Assembly: GCF_000519005.1 (NCBI RefSeq)
Contig: NZ_JAER01000002.1
Coordinates: 640-64,639 of the forward strand
Origin: Nocardioides sp. J54
Lineage (GTDB): Bacteria; Actinomycetota; Actinomycetes; Propionibacteriales; Nocardioidaceae
Length of the DNA stretch: 64,000 bases
Direction: 5' to 3'
Shown here: positions 1 to 6,237 of the stretch, piece by piece
Layout: every line of letters starts with the position of its first letter
Numbering within the stretch: the stretch's first letter is position 1
The notes under the pieces: model-generated
Databases searched by the model: none
Seen by the model: the letters and a program-made list of their open reading frames with translations, nothing else
Told to the model about the DNA's origin: nothing
Translations under genes and position numbers: made by a program

Positions 1-336
1 CAGGTCCTCGACGTCGGCCGCGCCCAACGGTTGGTGACCGCGGCGATCTGGGTCGCGCTCATCGCCCGCGACCACCACTGCGCCTTCCCCGGCTGCACCC
101 GCCTCCCCCTCGCGTGCGATGCCCACCACATCCAGCACTGGGCCGACGGCGGCCCCACCAGCCTCGACAACCTCGTCATGCTCTGCCGCCACCACCACAC
201 CGTGGTCCACCACAGCCCCTGGACCGTCGCCATCGACCCCGACACCAGAAGACCCGTGTGGACCCCACCCCCACGCCTCACCCTCCAATCCCTCCAACGC
301 CGCGCCACCTACCACCCCGCCACCGACGCTGCCTGA
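1..336 (+). CDS. HNH endonuclease of DUF222/13E12 type, 5' end outside the window
   Basis: Only the last 111 residues are present; the frame is open from base 1, so the start lies upstream of the window. The visible part is an HNH nuclease domain: a CAFPGC knuckle, then DAHHIQHWADGG, then NLVMLCRHHH, which together give the Cys/His metal site and catalytic His pair. This is the usual C-terminal domain of the actinobacterial DUF222 ('13E12 repeat') proteins, which are present in many copies per genome and have no settled function. The DUF222 helical domain would lie upstream. REP-like palindromes start 14 bases after the stop. Family assignment is firm; biological role is unknown. Confidence 0.85.
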   Translation, partial: QVLDVGRAQRLVTAAIWVALIARDHHCAFPGCTRLPLACDAHHIQHWADGGPTSLDNLVMLCRHHHTVVHHSPWTVAIDPDTRRPVWTPPPRLTLQSLQRRATYHPATDAA

Positions 337-349
337 TCTCCTGCCGCGC

Positions 350-402
350 CGCCGCTGGTTGAGGTGCGAGGCGCCCCAGCGCCGAGCCTCGAAACCAGTG
401 GC
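350..402. repeat. REP-like repeat, copy 1
   Basis: A 53-bp stretch repeated exactly at 561-613. It begins with an imperfect palindrome: GGTTGAGGTGCGAGG at 357 is mirrored by CCTCGAAACC ending at 396, around a short GC-rich loop. It follows the HNH gene stop codon. Such REP-like palindromes are common between genes in Nocardioides-type genomes as I recall, which is an inference here. Confidence 0.85.
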
Positions 403-450
403 ACCGGTCCCCCGGACCCAACCACGCAGAGCCCGCCTCGCAGGCCCGGA

Positions 451-490
451 GGTTTCGAGGCTCGGCCGCGGGCGGCCTCGCACCTCAACC
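451..490. repeat. REP-like repeat, inverted copy
   Basis: GGTTTCGAGGCTC at 451-463 and GCCTCGCACCTCAACC at 475-490 are the reverse complement of the two arms of the copies at 357-396 and 568-607. The total length is also 40 bp, but the inner loop differs. The three copies therefore run in the order direct, inverted, direct. Confidence 0.8.
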
Positions 491-560
491 GCCGGGAGTC
501 AGGCGGGGCGAACCCAAGTCTTGCCGCCACGCGGACCCGACCACCCACGGCCCAGCCATC

Positions 561-613
561 CGCCGCTGGTTGAGGTGCGAGGCGCCCCAGCGCCGAGCCT
601 CGAAACCAGTGGC
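561..613. repeat. REP-like repeat, copy 2
   Basis: Exact 53-bp duplicate of 350-402, 211 bp downstream and in the same orientation. No gene is seen between 337 and 674: that stretch holds only the three repeat copies and GC-rich spacer, so the reading frames crossing it are not supported. Confidence 0.85.
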
Positions 614-674
614 CCGGTCCACCGGGAGACACGCTCCAGGGCGCTGCACATGTCCGCATCCGCCCAAAACGAAC

Positions 675-709
675 TCATCCCCACCCTGATCTCTCAGTGG
701 TGGGGATGA
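675..709 (-). terminator. Rho-independent terminator of tRNA-Leu
   Basis: A perfect 11-bp stem, TCATCCCCACC at 675-685 with GGTGGGGATGA at 699-709, and a 13-nt loop. On the minus strand it starts 6 bases after the tRNA 3' end and is followed by a T-rich run (GTTTTG), so it fits termination of the tRNA transcript. Confidence 0.8.
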
Positions 710-715
710 TCCCTG

Positions 716-801
716 TGTCCGAGGGGGGACTTGAACCCCCACGCCCTAATACGGGCACTAGCACCTCAAGCTAGCGCGTCTGCCAATTCCGCCACCCGGA
801 C
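716..801 (-). tRNA. tRNA-Leu, anticodon GAG
   Basis: The minus strand folds as an 86-nt class II tRNA. The acceptor stem GTCCGGG pairs with CTCGGAC with one G-U, followed by discriminator A. The D-arm region reads TGGCGGAATTGGCAGACGC. The anticodon arm CTAGC-TTGAGGT-GCTAG gives anticodon GAG, which reads CUC and CUU leucine codons. The long variable arm (TGCCCGTATTAGGGCG) is typical of tRNA-Leu, and the T-arm is GGGGGTTCAAGTCCCCC. CCA is not encoded, since the bases after the discriminator are CAG. A TACGGT -10 candidate lies at 814-819. No integrase or duplicated 3' end is nearby, so there is no sign that it serves as an attachment site. Confidence 0.96.
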
Positions 802-1027
802 GAGTGCGGAGAAACCGTAGCAAAGGGTGTGCTCGGATGCCGCATCGGGACCACCCTTCGTCTCGTCGGCGGGTCCTCTACCAAGGGAAACACCAGCCTC
901 ACGGCCCCCAGCACCGGGACGGCGAGGTCGAACAGGCGACCGCGGCGACACGCCGGGCGGCTTGAACGGGCTGGGGTCGCCTGCAACGGTGGGAAAGGTC
1001 TCTGACCTCGAACCGAGAAGGCAATCA

Positions 1028-1303
1028 ATGCTCACCCTGACTGAGAACGCTGCCACGATCGTCAAGCAGATGACCGACGCACCCGAGGCTGCCGAGTCCG
1101 CCGGGCTCCGCATCTCCGAGGCCGAAGCCGGCTTCGCCGTCACCGCGACCAACCAGCCCGAGGCGGGCGACCAGGTCGTGGAGCAGGACGGGGCGACCGT
1201 CTACCTGGACTCCAACGCGGCCGAGAAGCTCGATGCCATGGTGCTGGACGCCGGCGTCGACGACACGGGCGCCATCCAGTTCGGCCTGCTCGCGCAGGCC
1301 TGA
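1028..1303 (+). CDS. HesB/IscA-like domain protein lacking all cysteines
   Basis: A 91-residue protein with the sequence pattern of the A-type carrier (HesB/IscA) fold: the N-terminal MLTLTENAATIVKQM helix, a central AGLRISEAEAG strand region and a C-terminal LDAMVLDAGVD section. IscA, SufA and ErpA proteins bind iron or Fe-S clusters through three conserved cysteines; this protein has none, so it probably cannot carry a cluster the usual way. Such cysteine-free members are seen in actinobacteria and are often misnamed adhesin. The ATG at 1028 is preceded by GAGAAGG, a fair Shine-Dalgarno sequence. It is monocistronic: a strong hairpin follows the stop. The real role is unknown. Confidence 0.75.
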   Translation: MLTLTENAATIVKQMTDAPEAAESAGLRISEAEAGFAVTATNQPEAGDQVVEQDGATVYLDSNAAEKLDAMVLDAGVDDTGAIQFGLLAQA

Positions 1304-1310
1304 CGTCATC

Positions 1311-1347
1311 GACGAGGCCCGGGCACCCTCGGTGCCCGGGCTTCGTC
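1311..1347 (+). terminator. Strong hairpin terminator after the HesB-like gene
   Basis: GACGAGGCCCGGGCACC at 1311-1327 pairs with GGTGCCCGGGCTTCGTC at 1331-1347: 17 bp with one G-T pair and a 3-nt loop. No long T-run follows, as is common for actinobacterial terminators. Confidence 0.8.
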
Positions 1348-1377
1348 ATGTCTGGGCCTTCTGGGAGGCTGGCAGGC

Positions 1378-1971
1378 ATGGAGCAGCTGCGGGTCGCGTT
1401 CGTCTCCGGCGTCATGCCGGACAAGTGGGCCCGGGTGTGGCGCGAGCGCAACCCCGCGATCCGGCTCGACCTGCTCCCGATCGACCAGACCGACCAGCGC
1501 GCCGTCCTCGACGACGGCACCGCCGACATGGTCCTGGCCCGGCTCCCCGTCGACCTCGACTCCCCCGCGCCGCTCCACTGCGTGCGCCTGTACGACGAGC
1601 TGCCGGTCGTCGTCGCCGGCCGCGACCACGTCGTCGCGGCAGTCGACGAGCAGGACGTCGTCGCGCCCGACGACCTCGTCGACGACCAGCTCGTCCTCCC
1701 CCACCCGTCCGGATGGCGGCCGACGGCTGACCAGCTCGACTTCCCGCCGATGACCGTGAAGGACGCCATCGAGGTGGCTGCGTCCGGCACCGGCATCGTC
1801 ATCGTGCCGATGTCCGTCGCCCGGCTGCACCACCGCAAGGACGTCGTGCAGCGGGTCGTCGACCTGCCGCCGACCACCGTCGCCCTGCTGTGGCTGCGCG
1901 ACGCCGACAGCCCGGTGCACCAGGACTTCGTCGGCGTCGTCCGTGGTCGCCGCGCCAGCAGCAGCCGCTGA
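1378..1971 (+). CDS. Stand-alone LysR-type substrate-binding domain protein
   Basis: A 197-residue protein resembling only the effector-binding half of LysR regulators: an initial LRVAFVSG strand, a DMVLARLPVD segment, DELPVVVAGRDH, and GTGIVIVPMSVARL near residue 140, which matches the usual GxGIaxlP element of that fold. LysR regulators are about 300 residues with a DNA-binding helix-turn-helix in the first 60; that part is absent and is not found upstream, where the HesB gene terminator lies. No signal peptide is visible, so it is not an obvious periplasmic binding protein. It may act as a small-molecule sensor or partner protein. The ATG at 1378 follows GGGAGG. Domain call is moderately sure; function is not known. 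Confidence 0.6.
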   Translation: MEQLRVAFVSGVMPDKWARVWRERNPAIRLDLLPIDQTDQRAVLDDGTADMVLARLPVDLDSPAPLHCVRLYDELPVVVAGRDHVVAAVDEQDVVAPDDLVDDQLVLPHPSGWRPTADQLDFPPMTVKDAIEVAASGTGIVIVPMSVARLHHRKDVVQRVVDLPPTTVALLWLRDADSPVHQDFVGVVRGRRASSSR

Positions 1972-1986
1972 CCCGCTGGCCCAGGC

Positions 1987-2535
1987 TCAGGCCAGGTGGC
2001 TCGCCACCCACTCGCCGAGGACCCGGGCACTGCGGTCGACCATCGCGGTCCACTCCAGCGCGCTCTCGTCGGCGTTGTCCGACACGTGCTTGACCAGCCG
2101 CACCGGGACGCCGAACTCCGCGGCGACGTACGCGACCGCGTAGCCTTCCATGTCGACCAGCTGTGCCTGCTCGGCCAGGCGGGCGCGCACGAGCGGGTCG
2201 GTGACGAAGACGTCCCCGGTGGCGAGGACCGTCGCCGACTCCCCGACCACCAGCCGCTCACGTGGGTCGTAGCCGAGCGCCCGGATCGCGTCGGCGTTGA
2301 GGTCGTGGTTGATGACCGTGCCGACCTCGAAGAGCCCGTCGACGTGGTCGTGCAGCGCGCCGGCGGTGCCGATGTTCACCACCTCGACGTCGTCGAGGTC
2401 GCCCATCGTCGCGAGGCGACGCGCGAGGGCGGTCGCGGCGGCGGTCTTGCCCAGCCCGGTGACGAGGACGTCGAGGCCGGCGGGCACGTGGGCGGCTTCG
2501 GCCCGGGTCGCGGAGACGATCAGGTGGCGCGGCAC
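1987..2535 (-). CDS. Nucleoside hydrolase of the MTA/SAH nucleosidase family
   Basis: A 182-residue phosphorylase-fold protein (family length 180-240). Recognisable pieces are SATRAEAAHV at the N-terminus, VTGLGKTAAATAL, VNIGTAGAL, and the substrate-binding VDMEGYAVA followed by SDNAD near residue 155. In MTA/SAH nucleosidases the Met-Glu pair binds ribose and the Asp is the general acid. It probably cleaves the glycosidic bond of methylthioadenosine, S-adenosylhomocysteine or a related nucleoside such as futalosine; substrate cannot be told from sequence alone. The GTG start at 2535 lies 12 nt after a TAGGTT -10 hexamer, so it is probably leaderless, and it is divergent from galK. Confidence 0.75.
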   Translation of the reverse strand: MPRHLIVSATRAEAAHVPAGLDVLVTGLGKTAAATALARRLATMGDLDDVEVVNIGTAGALHDHVDGLFEVGTVINHDLNADAIRALGYDPRERLVVGESATVLATGDVFVTDPLVRARLAEQAQLVDMEGYAVAYVAAEFGVPVRLVKHVSDNADESALEWTAMVDRSARVLGEWVASHLA

Positions 2536-2541
2536 GGCGAC

Positions 2542-2547
2542 AACCTA
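2542..2547 (-). promoter_or_regulatory. -10 hexamer of leaderless nucleosidase gene
   Basis: TAGGTT on the minus strand, first base 12 nt before the GTG at 2535; no Shine-Dalgarno sequence. Confidence 0.55.
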
Positions 2548-2573
2548 GCGGCCGTGCTTGCGAGGATGGACGG

Positions 2574-3572
2574 GTGACCACCGTGCGCGCCACCGCCCCC
2601 GGTCGGGTGAACCTGATCGGCGAGCACACCGACTACAACGGCGGGCTGTGCCTGCCGATCGCGATCCCGCTCGGGACGACCGCCACGGTCACCCGTCGCG
2701 ACGACGAGGCGGTGCACGTCACCAGCGACCGGGCTCCCGAGGGCTCCGCCTGGCGACAGTACGTCGACGGCGTGGTCGCCGAGCTCCGCACGCTCGGCTG
2801 GGCCGTGCCCGGCCTCGACATCGAGGTCACCAGCACGCTGCCCCTGGGCGGCGGGCTGTCCAGCTCGGCAGCGCTCGAGTGCGCGGTCGCCACCGCGGTC
2901 GCGGGGCTGCTCGGGCACGATCTCGTCGCGCACCTGCGCCGGGTCCTCGCCGAGGTCGCGCGCCGGGCCGAGACGCTGCACGTCGGGGCGCCCACGGGCG
3001 GGATGGACCAGCTCGCCTCCATGCTCGGACGGCCGGACCACGCCCTCCTCCTGGACTTCGCCGACCCCGAGCGCCCGGGCGTCACCCCCGTGCCCTGCCG
3101 TCCCGGCGCGGCGGGTGTCGTGCTCCTCGTGACCGACACCGGGGTGCGGCACCGGCTGGCCGACGGCGACGGCGGCTATGCCCAGCGCCGGCGCGAGTGC
3201 GAGGCGGGCGACCCGCGACGGTGGCGGCACGTGCAGTCCGAGAACGACCGCGTCCGCGCTGCCGCCGCTGCGATGGAGGCGGGCTCCTGGGGACGCGTCG
3301 GTGAGCTGATGGTTGCCTCGCACGTCTCGTTGCGCGAGGACTTCGAGGTGTCCTGCCGCGAGCTCGACCTCACCGTCGAGGCTGCGCTCGCCGCCGGAGC
3401 GCTGGGGGCGCGGATGACGGGCGGGGGCTTCGGCGGCTGCGTGGTGTCGGTGACGCACGAAGGCCGCGTCGACGCCGTACGGGACGGCATCGACGCGGCC
3501 TACGAGGCGGCGGGCCTCCCCCGGCCGGTCCACCACGAGGTGGTGCCGGCCGAGGGAGCCCGGCTCACTTGA
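2574..3572 (+). CDS. galK: Galactokinase
   Basis: A GHMP-superfamily kinase that phosphorylates galactose at C1 with ATP, the entry step of the Leloir pathway. The N-terminal galactokinase signature PGRVNLIGEHTDYNGG is at about residue 10, the ATP-binding PLGGGLSSSAALE at about 90, the catalytic Asp in GGMDQLASMLG at about 145, and the third GHMP motif MTGGGFGGCVV near 282. At 332 residues it is shorter than the usual 380-400, though all three motifs are present. The GTG start at 2574 has GAGGAT 12 nt upstream, a possible weak -10 for a leaderless mRNA. No galT or galE is adjacent. Its stop overlaps the 3' end of the convergent acyl-CoA dehydrogenase gene by 8 bases. Confidence 0.92.
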   Translation: MTTVRATAPGRVNLIGEHTDYNGGLCLPIAIPLGTTATVTRRDDEAVHVTSDRAPEGSAWRQYVDGVVAELRTLGWAVPGLDIEVTSTLPLGGGLSSSAALECAVATAVAGLLGHDLVAHLRRVLAEVARRAETLHVGAPTGGMDQLASMLGRPDHALLLDFADPERPGVTPVPCRPGAAGVVLLVTDTGVRHRLADGDGGYAQRRRECEAGDPRRWRHVQSENDRVRAAAAAMEAGSWGRVGELMVASHVSLREDFEVSCRELDLTVEAALAAGALGARMTGGGFGGCVVSVTHEGRVDAVRDGIDAAYEAAGLPRPVHHEVVPAEGARLT

Positions 3573-4779
3573 GCTCGGCGCTCGAGAGCCCGAGGATCCG
3601 ACGGGCGATGATCAGCTGCTGGATCTGCTGGGTGCCCTCGAAGATGTCGAGGATCTTGGAGTCGCGTGCCCACTTCTCGAGCAGCTCCTCCTCGCTGTAG
3701 CCGATCGAGGCGCACAGCTCGACGCAGGACAGCGTCACGTCGGATCCGACGCGGCCCGCCTTCGCCTTGGCCATCGAGGCCTCGAGCGAGTTCGGCTTGC
3801 GGTTGTCGGCCATCCACGCGGCCTGGAGGGTGAGCAGGCGGCCCGCCTCCCAGTCTGACTCGAGCTGGAGGAACTTCGCCGCCGCGGCGTGCTGCAGCAC
3901 CGCCGGCTTGTCGTAGTCGACCTCGATGCCGGCCTCCTTGAGCAGGTCGCGGGTGAGGTCGAGCGAGGCACGGGCGCAACCGACGGCCATGGCCGCCACC
4001 AGCGGGCGGGTGTTGTCGAAGGTCGCCATCGCGCCGGCGAAGCCCTTCTCGACGTTGATCTCCGGGTCGCCGAGGAGGTTCTCCTTCGGGACCCGGGCGT
4101 CGGTGAAGGTGATGACAGCGGTGTCGGAGGCGCGGATGCCGAGCTTCTCCTCGAGCCGCTCGACCTTGACGCCGGGCGTGCCCTTCTCGACGACGAACGA
4201 CTTGATCGCCGCCCGGCCGAGGGACTTGTCGAGCGTGGCCCACACGACGATGCAGTCGGAGCGCTCGCCGGAGGTGACGAAGATCTTCTCGCCGTTGATC
4301 ACGTAGTGGTCGCCGTCGAGCACCGCGGTGGTGGAGATCGCGGCGGAGTCGGAGCCGAAGTGCGGCTCGGTGATCGCCATCGACGCCCAGCGGCCCTTGA
4401 ACCGCTCGAGCTGCTCGTCGTTGGCCACCGACGCGATGGCCGAGTTGCCCAGACCCTGGCGCGGCATGGAGAGCAGCAGGCCGGTGTCGCCCCAGCACAT
4501 CTCGGCGACCGAGGTGACCGACGCGAGGTTGGCGCCGTTCTTGACCGACGCGTCGTCGTCCTTGCCGTCGCGGCGGACACCCGTCGCACCGGCACCCTCG
4601 CTCGCGCCGGACTCGGAGAGCCCGTCGATCATCGCCGCGAGCATGTCGAGCTCCTTGGGGTACTCGTGCTCGGCGATGTCGTACTTGCGGGAGATCGGTC
4701 GCAGCATGTTCATCGCGACCTGGTGGGCCTGGTCGACCAGCGCCCGGTGCTTCTTCGGAACTTCCAGGTTGATGGCCAT
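3565..4779 (-). CDS. Acyl-CoA dehydrogenase, second gene of a pair
   Basis: A 404-residue flavoprotein that would oxidise an acyl-CoA at the alpha-beta bond. FAD and substrate elements are visible: MAITEPHFGSDSAAI, YVINGEKIFVTSG, and near the C-terminus ILDIFEGTQQIQ with the Glu that acts as base, followed by the normal closing helix. The ATG at 4779 overlaps the stop of the upstream dehydrogenase as TGATG, so the two are translationally coupled. Adjacent acyl-CoA dehydrogenase genes in actinobacteria often give mixed alpha2-beta2 enzymes, which is a plausible inference here. An upstream in-frame extension to 4920 runs inside the neighbour and is rejected. Confidence 0.9.
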   Translation of the reverse strand: MAINLEVPKKHRALVDQAHQVAMNMLRPISRKYDIAEHEYPKELDMLAAMIDGLSESGASEGAGATGVRRDGKDDDASVKNGANLASVTSVAEMCWGDTGLLLSMPRQGLGNSAIASVANDEQLERFKGRWASMAITEPHFGSDSAAISTTAVLDGDHYVINGEKIFVTSGERSDCIVVWATLDKSLGRAAIKSFVVEKGTPGVKVERLEEKLGIRASDTAVITFTDARVPKENLLGDPEINVEKGFAGAMATFDNTRPLVAAMAVGCARASLDLTRDLLKEAGIEVDYDKPAVLQHAAAAKFLQLESDWEAGRLLTLQAAWMADNRKPNSLEASMAKAKAGRVGSDVTLSCVELCASIGYSEEELLEKWARDSKILDIFEGTQQIQQLIIARRILGLSSAELK

Positions 4780-6143
4780 CAGACCAGCACCGTCCCTTCC
4801 ATGATCCCGATGGCACGCAGGTCGCGGTACCACCGCTCGACCGGGTGCTCCTTGACGAAGCCGTGGCCACCGAGCAGCTGGACGCCGTCGAGGCCGATCT
4901 GCATGCCCTTGTCGGCGCACGCCTTGCGGGCCAGCGCGACCTCGCGGGAGAAGTCCTTGCCCGCGGCGGCGCGCGACGCGGCGCGGTAGGTCAGCAGGCG
5001 CATGCCCTGCAGCTCGATCGCGATGTTGGCGACCATGAACGCCACGGACTGGCGGTGGGCGATCGGCTCACCGAAGGCCTCGCGCTCCTTGACGTACGGC
5101 GTCACGTAGTCGAGCACGGCCTGCGCAGTACCGACGGCCAGGGCGCACCACGCCAGGCGGGAGAGGCGCACGCACTCGGTGTAGGTCGAGCCGTCGGTCT
5201 CGCCGAGCACCGCGTCGGCGGGGACCTTGACGTCCTCGAGGACCAGCTTGGTCATCGACGCGGCCCGCACGCCCATCGCGGGGTCGCCCTCGATGGACAG
5301 GCCCTCGGTCGAGGACTCGACGAGGAAGAGGACCGGCTTGCCGTCGAGCTGGGCGCCGACGACGAACAGCTCCGCGTGGTCGCCGCGGGCGACGAGGCTC
5401 TTGGTGCCGTTGAGCACGTAGCCGTCGCCCGACTTCGTGGCGGTGGTCGACGGGGACAGCACGTCGAAGAGCACGCTCGGCTCGTTGAGGGCGAGGGCTG
5501 CGGCCGGCACCTCGTTGCCGGTGGAGGCCGGCAGGTAGGTCTGCTGCTGCGCGTCGGTCCCCCAGAGGCCGATCGCGGTCGCGACCGAGCCCGGGGCGAG
5601 GGTGGCGACGGCGAGGCCCATGTCGCCCTTGGCGAGCGCCTCGGCGACGAGCGTGCCAGCCATCGCGGAGCGCTCCTCCGAGACACCGCCGAGCGACTCG
5701 GGCAGACCCAGGATCGGCAGCCCGATCTCGAGGCTCGCCTTGAGCAGGGTGTCGGGCGCGGCGCACGCCTTGTCGGCCTCGGCCGCGGCGGGACGCACGA
5801 CCTCCTCGGCGAACTCGGTCACGACGTCGACGAGCATCTGCTCGTCCTCGGTCGGGGTGAGGTCGAAGACGCCGGAGCTCGCGGCCGCCGTCGGACGGGT
5901 GCCCGGCTGGCCCTTCTTCCCGGCCCTGGCGAACGTGCGGCTCGCGCTGGTCATCGTCTTGAACCCGGTGCGGGTGACCGAGAAGACAGCCTGCTCGGCG
6001 GGCTTGCGCATGCGCACCCGGTCGAGGAGGTCGGTCTGGGCGAGGCGGTTGAGGCCGGCGACCAGGTAGCCGATGGGGTCGCGGCTCTCGCTGCTCGGGA
6101 CCCCGTTCTTGCCGCCCGGCTTGAGGTTGCTGATCAAGGACAT
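4779..6143 (-). CDS. Acyl-CoA dehydrogenase with long N-terminal extension and short C-terminus
   Basis: A 454-residue acyl-CoA dehydrogenase. About 90 residues, basic and Gly/Ser/Ala-rich, come before the usual start of the fold (FDLTPTEDEQMLVDVVTEF). Family elements are ALALNEPSVLFDV, YVLNGTKSLVARG, REAFGEPIAHRQSVAFMVAN and LLGGHGFVKEHPVERWYRD. The protein ends at GIMEGTVLV, only four residues after the catalytic-Glu position, so the final helix of about 20 residues seen in most members is missing. That fits a subunit that pairs with the downstream enzyme, but this is an inference. A 17-bp perfect palindrome lies 9 bases before the ATG. Confidence 0.88.
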   Translation of the reverse strand: MSLISNLKPGGKNGVPSSESRDPIGYLVAGLNRLAQTDLLDRVRMRKPAEQAVFSVTRTGFKTMTSASRTFARAGKKGQPGTRPTAAASSGVFDLTPTEDEQMLVDVVTEFAEEVVRPAAAEADKACAAPDTLLKASLEIGLPILGLPESLGGVSEERSAMAGTLVAEALAKGDMGLAVATLAPGSVATAIGLWGTDAQQQTYLPASTGNEVPAAALALNEPSVLFDVLSPSTTATKSGDGYVLNGTKSLVARGDHAELFVVGAQLDGKPVLFLVESSTEGLSIEGDPAMGVRAASMTKLVLEDVKVPADAVLGETDGSTYTECVRLSRLAWCALAVGTAQAVLDYVTPYVKEREAFGEPIAHRQSVAFMVANIAIELQGMRLLTYRAASRAAAGKDFSREVALARKACADKGMQIGLDGVQLLGGHGFVKEHPVERWYRDLRAIGIMEGTVLV

Positions 6144-6151
6144 GGACCAAA

Positions 6152-6168
6152 TGTAACTGTGAGTTACA
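6152..6168. promoter_or_regulatory. Palindromic operator candidate for the acyl-CoA dehydrogenase pair
   Basis: TGTAACTGTGAGTTACA: two perfect 7-bp arms around a 3-bp centre, AT-rich for this genome, ending 9 bases before the ATG at 6143. The position would block transcription start or elongation. The regulator is not in the window. Confidence 0.55.
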
Positions 6169-6237
6169 CGTTGCGCTACACATGGGGTGACAAAGTTCGT
6201 TGTGATCCGCGCAGCACTCAGGGCGGGCGTCGGGGCG

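Noticed and set aside
337..709. Small genes in the region after the HNH gene
   Set aside because: The frames cross exact repeats and a terminator hairpin, and their codon pattern is that of antisense noise.
716..801. tRNA-Leu as a phage or island attachment site
   Set aside because: No integrase gene nearby and no repeat of the tRNA 3' end seen in the window.
4777..4920. Longer N-terminus for the 404-residue acyl-CoA dehydrogenase
   Set aside because: The added 47 residues are an out-of-frame reading of the upstream dehydrogenase; the TGATG overlap marks the real start.
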